Below, piece after piece: positions 25,917 to 34,889 of a stretch of 64,000 nt of DNA. Numbering within the stretch: the first letter of the stretch is position 1; every line of letters begins with the position of its first letter. The stretch spans positions 23,833 to 87,832 of the forward strand of contig CANQNT010000012.1 of assembly GCA_947625255.1 (NCBI GenBank). The letters are read 5' to 3'. The stretch is from an uncultured Acetatifactor sp. (GTDB taxonomy: Bacteria; Bacillota; Clostridia; Lachnospirales; Lachnospiraceae). The notes beneath the pieces were generated by a model that did no database searches, was not told the origin of the DNA, and worked only from the letters and a program-made list of their open reading frames with translations. A program made the position numbers and the translations under genes.

Positions 25917-26990
25917 TCAATCCTTGATCACCCGGACACACTTTGCCGGAGTGCGGTAATTGTATTTGCTGATCTTAATGCCGGTTCTCTCGTTGCTGGC
26001 ATGAATCACCTGGCCGCCCCCGATATAAATGGCCACATGACCGATTACACCCTTGCTGTCGGCGTAGAACACCAGATCTCCGGGTTTTAATTCGGAAGCA
26101 CTGATCTTGGTTCCCTCCTTGGCCTGCGCCCTGGAGGAATGACTTAAAGTAATCCCATAATGCTTGAAGATGCTGAGCACGAAACCGGAACAGTCGGCGC
26201 CCTTGGTCAGGCTGGTTCCGCCCCATACATAGGGATTACCCAAAAACTGCTTCGCGTACTCCACCAGATCCACCCGGACATCCGACACGCCCATACCGTA
26301 CATCAGCTCCGTCATGGTAATGGCCGTATCCAGCTTCTCCTCTACTTCTACATACTCCGCATTGATGTAGGCTTCATGGTCGTCCATTGCCACTTTGATC
26401 CAGCCATCCAGAGTCTCCAGATACTCCAGCTCCTCCCCCTTTAACACCTGAGTCAGAACCGCGCCGTCCGTGCTGGCCTCATCCCGAATATTCACCCCGT
26501 CCCCAGTCACCCGGGCCACGGTGGTCACCAGCTCCCTGGCCTTTACCCTTGCGTCCGGCCCTATCAGCAAATAAGAATTGGTCGGATCGTCCAGGGAATG
26601 AATCTTCACATAGCCTTCCACCTCTCCGGACTTGATATGCGCCCAATCATCAACCGTTTCAAGTACCTCACAGGCGGAATGCCGGGGCATCTTACCCACC
26701 AGCTTTCCGTCCAGAGAGGCAGTCTCTCTCACATTCAGATTCCCGGATTCCACATCAGCGATTCCCAGATTCGTATATCCCCAGAACGCGTTCTGCGCTT
26801 CCTCCGCGATCGCCATATATTCTTCTTCACTCAGCACTTCTCCGCCCAACACGCCGGCGCCCACCGACGGCAGGACGCTCTTGGCAATCTCCCCCGCTTC
26901 CGCGGCAAACGCCTCCGCAGGACTTGACAGAAAAAGAGCAGTGCATAAACTCAATATCCAGACTTTTCTATGTATTTTCTTATTATTCAT
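25917..26990 (-). CDS. Secreted SH3b - SH3b - NlpC/P60 cell-wall peptidase
   Basis: A 357-residue exported D,L-endopeptidase. Residues 1-30 are a signal peptide (KVWILSLCTALFLSSPAEAFAA). Two bacterial SH3 domains follow: ~80-130 (ESGNLNVRETASLDGKLVGK) and ~155-215 (GDGVNIRDEASTDGAVLTQV). The NlpC/P60 domain spans ~235-357. Its catalytic triad is visible as Cys in KGADCSGFVLSIF, His in GHVAIYIGGG and the following His in VIHASN. Such enzymes cut between D-Glu and the diamino acid in peptidoglycan stems. It has its own strong promoter and terminator, so it is monocistronic. Confidence 0.95.
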   Translation of the reverse strand: MNNKKIHRKVWILSLCTALFLSSPAEAFAAEAGEIAKSVLPSVGAGVLGGEVLSEEEYMAIAEEAQNAFWGYTNLGIADVESGNLNVRETASLDGKLVGKMPRHSACEVLETVDDWAHIKSGEVEGYVKIHSLDDPTNSYLLIGPDARVKARELVTTVARVTGDGVNIRDEASTDGAVLTQVLKGEELEYLETLDGWIKVAMDDHEAYINAEYVEVEEKLDTAITMTELMYGMGVSDVRVDLVEYAKQFLGNPYVWGGTSLTKGADCSGFVLSIFKHYGITLSHSSRAQAKEGTKISASELKPGDLVFYADSKGVIGHVAIYIGGGQVIHASNERTGIKISKYNYRTPAKCVRVIKD

Positions 26991-27054
26991 CTTGCGTCCC
27001 TTCTGTGAACTGGCATTTACGTCTTTATTACAAAATTATTAACCAACAGGACAA

Positions 27055-27084
27055 ATTATAGCAACATTCCCCAATGTTTGTCAA
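27055..27084 (-). promoter_or_regulatory. Promoter of the SH3/NlpC gene with palindrome in its spacer
   Basis: On the minus strand: perfect TTGACA (27079-27084), 18-base spacer, perfect TATAAT (27055-27060). The spacer contains AACATT-GGGG-AATGTT (27063-27078 on the opposite reading), a six-base inverted repeat that could be an operator. Confidence 0.8.
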
Positions 27085-27185
27085 CACTTTATTACAAATT
27101 TCTAAAATATACCATCAATTTTTTTCATTTTTTATTTTTTTATTTCTTTCATTTCCTTTTTATTTTTTCATTTCGCCCGCACATT

Positions 27186-27214
27186 TTGCATCCCTAACCC
27201 GTTAAGCATAATAA
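27186..27214 (+). promoter_or_regulatory. Candidate promoter of the three-gene ABC transporter
   Basis: TTGCAT (27186-27191), 17-base spacer, TAATAA (27209-27214), about 85 bases before the ATG at 27300. The surrounding 27090-27185 is extremely T-rich and holds no gene. Confidence 0.5.
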
Positions 27215-27299
27215 GAATATAAAACATGATCTTAATAGAAAGGTGTTTATCCGTATTCTTTCTATATTTAAATAACAGGAGCAAAAAGGAGGCGTTTCT

Positions 27300-28046
27300 A
27301 TGAGCGAAGTAATCTTAAAAACAACCAATTTAACAAAACAGTACGGCAAGGTAAAAGCGGTAGACCAGGTTTCCCTGGCCATTGAGCGGGGAGAAATCTT
27401 CGGATTTATCGGGGAAAACGGCGCCGGTAAGACTACCTTTATGAGGATGGTCTGCGGATTGATCTATCCTACCGGGGGAAGTTTGGAACTGTTTGGCGTC
27501 AGCTCCGCAAAAGAGCTGGCCCAGATGCGCAAAAAGATGGGGGCCCTCATCGAGCATCCGGCAGTTTATCCCAATATGTCGGCCCTGCAGAACCTGGAGA
27601 TCCAGAGACGGTATCTGGACATGGACTTCGGCAAGGAACCGAAGAAAGCCCTGGAGGAGCTGCTGGAGCTGGTGGGACTGCAGGACGCGATACACAAAAA
27701 GGCCGGGAAGTTTTCCCTCGGTATGCGGCAGCGTCTGGGCATCGCCATCGCCCTGGTGGGGAACCCGGAATTTCTGATCCTGGACGAGCCTACCATCGGC
27801 CTGGATCCCATCGGTGTGATGGAGCTGCGGGAGCTGGTGCTGAAGCTCAACAAAGAGCGCCACATCACCATCCTCTTTTCCAGTCACAATCTGGCGGAGA
27901 TGGCGCAGATCGCCACCTGCTACGGTTTCCTGCATAAAGGGAAGCTTCTGGAAACGATCACGGCGGAGGAAGTGCGGAAAATCTGTACGGAAAAGAACAT
28001 GAAACTGGAATCCTATTTTGTGGAACTGCTGCTGAAAAACCGATAG
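27300..28046 (+). CDS. ABC transporter ATP-binding protein (BcrA/lantibiotic-immunity-like)
   Basis: A 248-residue ATPase. Walker A GENGAGKTT (residue ~39), Q-loop region, signature FSLGMRQRLGIA (~138), Walker B FLILDEPTIGLD (~158) and the H-switch SSHNLAEM are all intact. The MGALIEHPAVYPNMSALQNLEI segment is typical of the bacitracin/lantibiotic-immunity group. Start ATG 27300 has AAGGAGG upstream. It heads an operon with two six-helix permeases (17 and 48 bases apart), the layout of BcrABC/LanFEG-type exporters that remove membrane-active peptides. No two-component system is adjacent, so the inducer is unknown. Confidence 0.93.
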   Translation: MSEVILKTTNLTKQYGKVKAVDQVSLAIERGEIFGFIGENGAGKTTFMRMVCGLIYPTGGSLELFGVSSAKELAQMRKKMGALIEHPAVYPNMSALQNLEIQRRYLDMDFGKEPKKALEELLELVGLQDAIHKKAGKFSLGMRQRLGIAIALVGNPEFLILDEPTIGLDPIGVMELRELVLKLNKERHITILFSSHNLAEMAQIATCYGFLHKGKLLETITAEEVRKICTEKNMKLESYFVELLLKNR

Positions 28047-28062
28047 GGAGGGTAGGGGAATC

Positions 28063-28815
28063 ATGAAAAAACTGATGCAAAACGAATGGCTCAAATTAAG
28101 ATATAACCGTACGGTGATCATTTTTGCGATGGTCATGGTCGGCACGGGCATCCTCTTTGCAGCCGTACCGATGTATGGCTACGACAATCTCGTCATGTGG
28201 GACTACGGGATCCCGGGAAGCATAAAGTATTTTGGCTACACAGGCGGTTTTATCGCAATGTTTACGTCCGCCATTGCCGCGGGAATGTTCACCCAGGAGT
28301 TCCATACCCGGACGCTTCACAACGCCTTAAGCTGCGGAGTCAACCGCAGGAAATATATCCTGGTCAAATTCCTGGCCTATGTCATAACCTCTTTCCTGAT
28401 CCAATTCCTCGATATGTTCCTGTCAATGCTCGTCAAAGGGATCCTCTTCGGCTGGATGCCGCCCAAATACATTTACCCAAATCTGGGCGTGACGGCGATC
28501 GTTTCCGTTCTGGGCAATTCCGCCGCAATGTTTGCCTGGATGGGTATCTTCGCTTTGATCGCCAATCTGTTCCGCAATCCCGCAGCGGCCATATTTGCCG
28601 GGGTCGCATATTACTTCCTGGAATCCTTTGTGTTAGCCAGAGACATCCACTGCTATGGGGATCCCTTTTTCGTCATCGCCGAGGCGAACCGCTTTCTGGA
28701 TGCCAGACGTGTCCTGACGCCGGAATTTGCGCTCCTGACGCTCCCCTGTCTGCTCACGGGAATCGTCTGCTTTTTCCTGACATACCTTGTTTTTGTGAAA
28801 AAGGATATGAATTAA
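28063..28815 (+). CDS. ABC-2 type permease (LanE/BcrB-like), first of pair
   Basis: A 250-residue membrane protein with about six hydrophobic helices. It opens with the cytosolic KLMQNEWLKLRYNRTVIIFAM lead-in typical of the BcrB/lantibiotic-immunity permeases, and has the FTQEFHTRTLHNALSCGVNRRKYILVK coupling segment for contact with the ATPase. The next permease is a related but distinct copy with the same length. Start ATG has GGGAGGG upstream. It probably forms a heterodimer with the next gene product. Confidence 0.85.
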   Translation: MKKLMQNEWLKLRYNRTVIIFAMVMVGTGILFAAVPMYGYDNLVMWDYGIPGSIKYFGYTGGFIAMFTSAIAAGMFTQEFHTRTLHNALSCGVNRRKYILVKFLAYVITSFLIQFLDMFLSMLVKGILFGWMPPKYIYPNLGVTAIVSVLGNSAAMFAWMGIFALIANLFRNPAAAIFAGVAYYFLESFVLARDIHCYGDPFFVIAEANRFLDARRVLTPEFALLTLPCLLTGIVCFFLTYLVFVKKDMN

Positions 28816-28863
28816 ACGATTTGACCGGCGCCCCCTGGCGCGCGGCAAAGGAAAGGTGGAAAA

Positions 28864-29616
28864 ATGAGAAAAACAGTTTTGACAGAATTGTACAAAAGTC
28901 TGCACAACCGGATCGTTTGGGCGGCGCTGGTATTCTGTATCGCGATGGGCGCCTGGCTGTCAAGCGATTCCCAATATGCCCGCCAGCTTCGATTCTATCC
29001 CTGGGCGAAATACGGCGTTTTTGTCACCCAGAGCGCCCGCTTTATGATGATGATGGCGGTTCTTCTCGTGGCTTACCTGGCGACCACGGATTTCGCGGCG
29101 AAGACGCTTCAGAACATTCTCTCCATCGGAATAAGCCGAAAGCGATATTTCTTCTCCAAGCTTCTTGTGATGGGAGGACTTACCCTGTTCCTGTACGCGG
29201 TCTCCTGGCTCTCTTACGGAATCGCCTACAGCATTCAGCAAAAAGGGATCCCTCTTTCCCTGTCCGCGGGAGAGCTGGCAATCCTGTTCGGCGTGGCCAT
29301 CCTGCAGATATGGACCTATTGTTCCGTCATGAATCTGATCGGTATCCTTTGCCGGAATCAGGCCGCCACCATGATCACCGGCTTTTCCTGGCTCTGCCTG
29401 GAAATCATTCTGGGCGCGCTTCTGGAATCCTTCGGGATCAACTATTTAGATATGAATTTTCTTCCCTTGATAGTTTTGCAGAAAAGCGGCTTTTACATAA
29501 TTCAAAAACAGCTGTATGACATATCTTTTTGGTGCAGCGGGATTTACGCCCTTGTTTTTATCATCGTCATCAACATGGTCAGTTATCTGTGCTTTACCCG
29601 CTCCGATGTCCACTGA
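28864..29616 (+). CDS. ABC-2 type permease, second of pair
   Basis: A 250-residue six-helix permease paralogous to the preceding one. It has the same lead-in (TVLTELYKSLHNRIVWAALV) and the same coupling motif (TTDFAAKTLQNILSIGISRKRYFFSKL). Start ATG 28864 has GGAAAGG at a good distance. The stop codon lies inside the first unit of a 25-bp tandem repeat that fills the gap to the next gene, so the last residues (TRSDVH) may be encoded by repeat sequence. Confidence 0.85.
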   Translation: MRKTVLTELYKSLHNRIVWAALVFCIAMGAWLSSDSQYARQLRFYPWAKYGVFVTQSARFMMMMAVLLVAYLATTDFAAKTLQNILSIGISRKRYFFSKLLVMGGLTLFLYAVSWLSYGIAYSIQQKGIPLSLSAGELAILFGVAILQIWTYCSVMNLIGILCRNQAATMITGFSWLCLEIILGALLESFGINYLDMNFLPLIVLQKSGFYIIQKQLYDISFWCSGIYALVFIIVINMVSYLCFTRSDVH

Positions 29617-29716
29617 CGACACTTGCTCCGACGTCCGCTGACACCCGCTCCGACGTCCGGCGACGACACCCACTTCGGTGTCCGCTGACGACACTTGCTC
29701 CAACGTCCGACGATGG
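29601..29716. repeat. Imperfect 25-bp tandem repeat between convergent genes
   Basis: Five units with the core CTCCGACGTCCGCTGACGAC: 29601-29625, 29626-29647 (three bases shorter), 29648-29672, 29673-29697, and a partial 29698-29716. The first unit includes the end of the second permease gene; the last ends 13 bases before the Na/Pi cotransporter stop. Units differ by one to four bases, so the array is old or diverged. It has no spacers of its own, so it is not a CRISPR array, and I see no T-tract terminator. Confidence 0.85.
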
Positions 29717-29728
29717 TCTGGAGGGAAT

Positions 29729-31366
29729 TCAGGCCTGTCCCTCCTCCTCCGAGGCGTTGGCAAAGGCGATATTGGTAGCGTGATCCGCCACTCTCTCCAG
29801 ACCCGACACGATATCGGAAAACATCATCCCGGCCTCCGCCGTGCATTCCCCTTTCGTCAGGCGCACCACGTGCATCTGCTGGAGTTCCTTTTCCTTGGCG
29901 TCCACTTTTTCCTCCAGGGCGGCCACGTCCTTCAGATGCTCCTCATTACTGGTCACGAAAATCTCAACCGCATACTGGATCAGCTGATTGACCATGTCCA
30001 GCATCTCCCCCAACTCCTTCTGCGCCTCCTTGCTAAAGGAAATCCCGTTTTCCTTGCGCAGCACCGCCGCGTCCGCCACGTTTTCCGCATGGTCGCCGAT
30101 CCGCTCGATATCATTGGCCACATGGAACAACGCGCCCAGGTTTTTCAAGTCCTCGATCGGCAGGGTGGTCTGGTTGATCTTTACCAGATAATCCGTAATG
30201 GCACGGTTCAGGAAGTTAATGTTCTTCTCTACCTCATATACCTCGTCGATGTCCTCCTGGTCCAGCGTGATCAGGGCGTTCATGGCGCGGTTGAGGTTCT
30301 CACTGGCCAAGGATGCCATACGATCCAGCTCTCTGAGCACCTCCACCACGGCCGTGGCGGGATTAAAGACCACCTTTTCCCCTATGTATTTCAGCTGATA
30401 GCTTTCCCGATAATTGATCTTCTTATCCTCACCGGGCACACACAGACAGGCCAGCTTCACGATTAGGCCCGAGAACGGGAACAACACGATTACCTGGAAA
30501 ACTTTAAACAACGTATGGGCATTTGCCACAAAACGGCCCTTATCCCCGGAAATGGCATCCAACAGATTGAATACAGGGTCCCAGGCCACGAACAGGACCA
30601 GATAGATGAGCACCGTTCCGATCACATTGAACAACAGATGAATCATGGCCGCCCGCTTGGCATCCTTTTTGCCGGACAGGGAAGTCAGAAGCGCGGTGGT
30701 ACAAGCGCCGATGTTGCATCCCAAAATAATATAAAGCGTGATCCCCAAATCGATCAAATCCTGATTGGCCAGCATCAGCACGATACTAACCGTCACGGAA
30801 GAGCTCTGGATAATGGAAGTCAGGACACAGCCCACCAGCGTGGCAAGCAGCGGGAACCGCAGGGAAGACAGCAGATTCGTCACCTCGGGGATATCCCGCA
30901 TTCCCTCCATTGCCTCCGACATCGTGCTTAAACCCACGAAAAGGATGCCGAAGCCCACAATGACCTCTGCACCCTTTTTGATCTTTTCCTGCTTACAGAA
31001 CATTGCCACCAGCACGCCCGTCAGAAGAAAAACAGGAGCGATTGCCGACAAATTAAACGATGCCAGCTGGGGAGTGATCGTGGTACCAATGTTCGCGCCG
31101 AAAATCACGCCCGCCGCCTGATAAAGATTCATCAGATTCGAGTTTACGAAGCTGACTACCATGGCCGTACAAGCCGATGAAGACTGAATGATGCCGGTAA
31201 ACACAATACCGACGATCAATCCCATGAAGCGATTGGTGGTGAAAATTTCCAAAATGCGTCTCAGCTTCGCGCCGGCCACCTTTTCAATGGAGTCACTCAT
31301 CAGATCCATGCCGAACAGAAACAATCCTAATCCGCCGGCCATCTTCAAGACGATACCTATATTCAT
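29729..31366 (-). CDS. Na+/phosphate cotransporter family protein with C-terminal PhoU domain
   Basis: A 545-residue NptA/YjbB-type protein. Two inverted Na/Pi repeats are visible: the first with GIIQSSSACTAMVVSFV and GVIFGANIGTTITPQ, the second with SIIQSSSVTVSIVLML and ILGCNIGACTTALL. Residues ~340-545 are a soluble helical PhoU-like domain with paired helices (RELDRMASLASENLNRAMN, HVANDIERIGDHAENVAD), which may couple transport to phosphate status. Start set at ATG 31366; the in-frame upstream ATG at 31405 adds 13 charged residues. Direction of phosphate movement is not evident. Confidence 0.9.
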   Translation of the reverse strand: MNIGIVLKMAGGLGLFLFGMDLMSDSIEKVAGAKLRRILEIFTTNRFMGLIVGIVFTGIIQSSSACTAMVVSFVNSNLMNLYQAAGVIFGANIGTTITPQLASFNLSAIAPVFLLTGVLVAMFCKQEKIKKGAEVIVGFGILFVGLSTMSEAMEGMRDIPEVTNLLSSLRFPLLATLVGCVLTSIIQSSSVTVSIVLMLANQDLIDLGITLYIILGCNIGACTTALLTSLSGKKDAKRAAMIHLLFNVIGTVLIYLVLFVAWDPVFNLLDAISGDKGRFVANAHTLFKVFQVIVLFPFSGLIVKLACLCVPGEDKKINYRESYQLKYIGEKVVFNPATAVVEVLRELDRMASLASENLNRAMNALITLDQEDIDEVYEVEKNINFLNRAITDYLVKINQTTLPIEDLKNLGALFHVANDIERIGDHAENVADAAVLRKENGISFSKEAQKELGEMLDMVNQLIQYAVEIFVTSNEEHLKDVAALEEKVDAKEKELQQMHVVRLTKGECTAEAGMMFSDIVSGLERVADHATNIAFANASEEEGQA

Positions 31367-31473
31367 ATTGCCTATCCCTTCGTTTTTCTTATGTTTCCCT
31401 GACACTCGCGCACAATTTTTATTTTATAGGAAAATGAAGAAAGATACAACCATTTTTTAAAAATTTGTAAATT

Positions 31474-32394
31474 TTATAAAGACCTCTCCGTCCATCCCTG
31501 CCCCACATCCTCCTGCAATTGGGCTTTCAGTTCTTCCACGCTTGCGAAACGCCTTTCCGGCCGCCGGAACTCCTGAAGCGCCACTTCGATGAATTCCCCG
31601 TAAAGTTCGCCGGAAAAATCATAGAGATAGGACTCCAGACCCATGATATGCTCACTGGTCACGGTAGGCTTGTATCCCACATTGCTGATGGCATGATACG
31701 TTTCCGTCCCACAGCGCACCGTGGACTGATAAACACCGCAAGGCGGAAGAAGTTTCTGAGGCGGCGGCAGGAGATTAACCGTGGGCATCCCAAGGGTTCG
31801 GCCCAGCCTTCTGCCATGCACCACGCACCCCATGACGGTATAAGGCATCCCGAGAAGCCTGCCCGCCAAAAGCATATTCCCCGCCTCCACTTGTCTGCGC
31901 ACATAGGTGGAACTGACCACTTGTCCATCTAGACTTACTTTTTCAATGATGCTTGTCCCATATCCGCAAACACGCTCCATCTTCTCAAGAAGCTTTGCAT
32001 TTCCACGTCCGCCGGCACCGAAGCTCACGTCCTCCCCGGCCGCAACGTACCTGGTCTTCAGACGCTTCGCCAAAATCCCGCGCACGAAATCTTCCGGAGA
32101 TGTGGCCGCGGTTACCGGATTCAGGGGAAACTCAATCAAAACATCCACGCCCATCCGCTCAAACAAAAGGCGCTTTTCCTCCCGGGTGGTCAATTCCTTT
32201 CCGTCACCGCCGCCAAACAAAGCCGTTGGGGGCGGGTCAAAGGTAAAGACGCAGGAAAGAAGACCTTCTTCTTTCTTTTGCAAGATTTCCTGCAGCAAGC
32301 GCCTATGACCGATATGGATTCCGTCAAACTTGCCCAGAGCGACGGCCGTTTCTTTTTCCAAATAAAAATCCGTCGTATTCGCTATGATCTCCAC
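31474..32394 (-). CDS. ribF: Bifunctional riboflavin kinase / FAD synthetase
   Basis: A 306-residue enzyme. Residues ~1-165 are the FMN adenylyltransferase, with the nucleotidyl motif ALGKFDGIHIGHRRLL and the SSTYVRRQV ATP loop. Residues ~180-306 are the flavokinase (GRRLGRTLGMPTVNL, NVGYKPTV, FIEVALQEFRRPERRF). It converts riboflavin to FMN then FAD. It is the last gene of the rimP-nusA-infB operon, 23 bases after truB, as in many Firmicutes. No FMN riboswitch is visible, in keeping with expression from the operon promoter. Confidence 0.96.
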   Translation of the reverse strand: MEIIANTTDFYLEKETAVALGKFDGIHIGHRRLLQEILQKKEEGLLSCVFTFDPPPTALFGGGDGKELTTREEKRLLFERMGVDVLIEFPLNPVTAATSPEDFVRGILAKRLKTRYVAAGEDVSFGAGGRGNAKLLEKMERVCGYGTSIIEKVSLDGQVVSSTYVRRQVEAGNMLLAGRLLGMPYTVMGCVVHGRRLGRTLGMPTVNLLPPPQKLLPPCGVYQSTVRCGTETYHAISNVGYKPTVTSEHIMGLESYLYDFSGELYGEFIEVALQEFRRPERRFASVEELKAQLQEDVGQGWTERSL

Positions 32395-32417
32395 ACTTTA
32401 CCTCTCTTCCGGGAAGC

Positions 32418-33314
32418 CTACAAAAACATCTTCACCGGCCTGTACTGTCCGCGCTGCTTTTCAAACGCATAGATCCCATAAAACCTTCCCGCCGTGTCAT
32501 ACATCCGCACCCATTCCCCCGGTTCCCGGGAAAGCTTCTCCCTGGTTTGGGACGGATACAAGGAATTTCCGTTTTCCGCCAGCTTCACATATTCCTCCGT
32601 CACATGAAGCGCGGCAGTCCCCGGAAAACAGTCCTCCACCGGACGCAGGCTCTTTTCCAAAATTCCTTTCTCCCGCCTGTCCTGAATCTCGTCCAGGGTC
32701 AATGCGTCCTCCAGCCGAAAGTCCCCCGCTCGCGTACGGGTCAGGGAAACCATTATACCGCCGCAGCCCAGCTTTTGTCCGATATCCTCACAGAGAGTGC
32801 GGATATAAGTCCCCTTGGAACATACCACCCGTATTTCCACGTCCGGCAATTCCATCCGTAAAATTTCAATCTCATAAACGGTAACCGGACGGGGAATCCG
32901 CTCCACCTCCCTGCCGGCCCGTGCCAGCTCATAAAGCCTCTTTCCATTGATCTTAAGGGCGGAATACATGGGCGGAACCTGCAGGTATCCTCCCTGAAAC
33001 CCTAAAATGGCTTCCCGGACTTCTTTTTCGGACACGGTCACTTCTTTTTGCTCCAGAATCCTGCCCGTGGCATCCTGAGTATCCGTGCGAAGTCCCAGAC
33101 GAAGAAGGGCCACGTATTCTTTCTCCCTGTCAGTCAGCATATCGCATAACTTTGTGGCGTTGCCCAGGGCAACCGGGAGCACTCCCACCGCCGCCGGATC
33201 CAGCGTTCCGGTATGTCCTATTTTTTTCTGACCGCAGATCCCCCGCAGCCTGGCTACCACATCATGGGAGGTAAATCCCGCTTCCTTATAGACGTTCATG
33301 ATGCCTTGATACAT
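32418..33314 (-). CDS. truB: tRNA pseudouridine(55) synthase
   Basis: A 298-residue enzyme modifying U55 in the tRNA T-loop. It has the catalytic motif KIGHTGTLDPAAVGVLPVALG (Asp in GTLD), RLGLRTDTQDATG, YLQVPPMYSALKINGKRLYELARAG and the CSKGTYIRTLCEDIG motif. Length is standard. Start ATG 33314, 10 bases after the nrnA stop. Family C-terminal PUA-like region is present (~230-298). Confidence 0.96.
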   Translation of the reverse strand: MYQGIMNVYKEAGFTSHDVVARLRGICGQKKIGHTGTLDPAAVGVLPVALGNATKLCDMLTDREKEYVALLRLGLRTDTQDATGRILEQKEVTVSEKEVREAILGFQGGYLQVPPMYSALKINGKRLYELARAGREVERIPRPVTVYEIEILRMELPDVEIRVVCSKGTYIRTLCEDIGQKLGCGGIMVSLTRTRAGDFRLEDALTLDEIQDRREKGILEKSLRPVEDCFPGTAALHVTEEYVKLAENGNSLYPSQTREKLSREPGEWVRMYDTAGRFYGIYAFEKQRGQYRPVKMFL

Positions 33315-33324
33315 CTGGCGCCCC

Positions 33325-34275
33325 CTATTCTACATCCAATTGCTTCGCGATCTGGTCTGACAAATTATTGACGCAGTCATGGAACGTACCGTGAAGTGTA
33401 CAGCCCGCTGCCCGCACATGACCTCCTCCTCCAAAGAACGCCGCCACTCTGGACACATCCACCAGCTCATCCGATCGCAGGCTGATCTTATATTCCATCA
33501 GATCCGTCTGGTACATGAAAATGGCGCAATGAATTCCCTTAATAATCTGAAGCTGATTCACAATGCCGTTTAAATCATTGGTCGTCACACCGTAAAAATC
33601 CATGGTTTTCCGATCCAGGCAGCTTACGATACATTTCCCATCCATAAAACGAATACTCTGAATCAGGGCACGCCCCAGGATCTGCGACTGCAAATACGTC
33701 TTCTGATAAAAGGTCTCCACGATCATGCGCGGAAAATCAAAGCCAAACCGCAAAAGCTTCGCCGCCTTTTCCAGCGTTTCCGGGGTGGTATTGGAATATT
33801 GGAACACACCGGTGTCATGGATCATGCCCACGTAAATCGTTTTGGCCAGGTCCACGTCCAGCGCTTCTTCCCCTACAAGATCAAAAATCAGCTCACTGGC
33901 CGAACCAACCTCCGGCCGGACATAATTGACATCCCCGCAGCCGTGATTACTGACATGATGATCGATATTCACCCGTTTTCCGGCTCCCCGAAAATACTTT
34001 TCAGCCCCGCCCAGGCGGTCCGCTCCACAGTCCACGCAGAAAAACACGTCAAATACCGTATCCTCCGCAAAGGTACTGTCGATGCTTTCAAAGTCCTTTA
34101 GCTCCCGGAAAATCTCGTCGGGCTTTTCCAAAAACACCCTGATATATGTATCCGGCATGGATTTACAAAGATACTGGTATAAGGCCAGGCAGGATCCCAC
34201 ACAGTCACCGTCCGGCCGGACATGGCCGCCGATTCCAATGGTCTTCGCCCCCTTGCACTCTTGTAAAAGATTCAC
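33325..34275 (-). CDS. nrnA: Bifunctional oligoribonuclease / PAP phosphatase (DHH-DHHA1)
   Basis: A 316-residue DHH-family phosphoesterase that degrades nanoRNA and may hydrolyse 3'-phosphoadenosine 5'-phosphate. The DHH motif is visible as NIDHHVSNHGCG with the earlier metal site HVRPDGDCVGS and VDCGADR. DHHA1 shows FGGGGHVRAAGC near the C-terminus. Starts at GTG 34275 with AAAGGAGAG upstream. Its place between rbfA and truB is the usual one in Firmicutes. Confidence 0.94.
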   Translation of the reverse strand: MNLLQECKGAKTIGIGGHVRPDGDCVGSCLALYQYLCKSMPDTYIRVFLEKPDEIFRELKDFESIDSTFAEDTVFDVFFCVDCGADRLGGAEKYFRGAGKRVNIDHHVSNHGCGDVNYVRPEVGSASELIFDLVGEEALDVDLAKTIYVGMIHDTGVFQYSNTTPETLEKAAKLLRFGFDFPRMIVETFYQKTYLQSQILGRALIQSIRFMDGKCIVSCLDRKTMDFYGVTTNDLNGIVNQLQIIKGIHCAIFMYQTDLMEYKISLRSDELVDVSRVAAFFGGGGHVRAAGCTLHGTFHDCVNNLSDQIAKQLDVE

Positions 34276-34351
34276 GTCGTCTCTCTCCTTTCAGCCACAG
34301 TAAGCATAAGCCTCGTAAAAACGAGGCTTATGATCATCCACTCTTTTCTTG

Positions 34352-34834
34352 TCATTCGTCCGCTTCGGCATCTTGCGACTCCGCGGCTTTCTCCCGGTCC
34401 GTTTCATCCTCCACAGATGCCGCTCCGTCAAAACCTGACGCTTCGGCCTCTTCCCTGGCCCTGACGCTGCGGCTTTCATCATCGGCCGCGATTACTTCGT
34501 CGATCTTGTGGGACATATTCACTCCATATTCAATGGACTGGTCCATCACAAAGGTGATATCAGGGGTATTGCGCAGGTTGACCGTCCTGGCCAGACGGTT
34601 TTTGAGGAAGCCCATGGCATTTTTCAACCCCTGCAGAGTATTCTCCCTTTCCTGATCGCCGCCCAGAACGCTGATCCAGGCCTTGCAGCTTTTCAGGTCA
34701 GGCGCCACTTCCACGGCCACCACGCTGGTAAAGGGACTGATCCGCGGATCCTTGATCTCCCCGCGGATGACCTCCGCCAAAACCCTCTGCACCTCTCCAT
34801 TGATACGAGTGTTTTTTACACTGTTTTTTCTCAT
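34352..34834 (-). CDS. rbfA: Ribosome-binding factor A with acidic C-terminal tail
   Basis: A 160-residue 30S maturation factor. Residues 1-115 are the KH-type RbfA fold (INGEVQRVLAEVIRGEIKDPRI, VVAVEVAPDLKSCKAWISVLG, NLRNTPDITFVMDQSIEYG). The last ~45 residues are an extra acidic low-complexity tail (EEAEASGFDGAASVEDETDREK...), longer than usual. Start ATG 34834 has AAAGGAAA upstream; the long upstream frame to 35002 lies inside infB and is a shadow. Follows infB by 55 bases. Confidence 0.93.
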   Translation of the reverse strand: MRKNSVKNTRINGEVQRVLAEVIRGEIKDPRISPFTSVVAVEVAPDLKSCKAWISVLGGDQERENTLQGLKNAMGFLKNRLARTVNLRNTPDITFVMDQSIEYGVNMSHKIDEVIAADDESRSVRAREEAEASGFDGAASVEDETDREKAAESQDAEADE

Positions 34835-34889
34835 TTCTTTTCCTTTCCAAAACGGACGCGCAAACTGTAACCCCAAATGCGGCAAAGCT

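Noticed and set aside
29601..29716. Possible CRISPR array
   Set aside because: Units are contiguous with no unique spacers and are diverged; no cas genes in the window.
32395..32417. FMN riboswitch before ribF
   Set aside because: Only 23 bases to truB; ribF is expressed from the operon.
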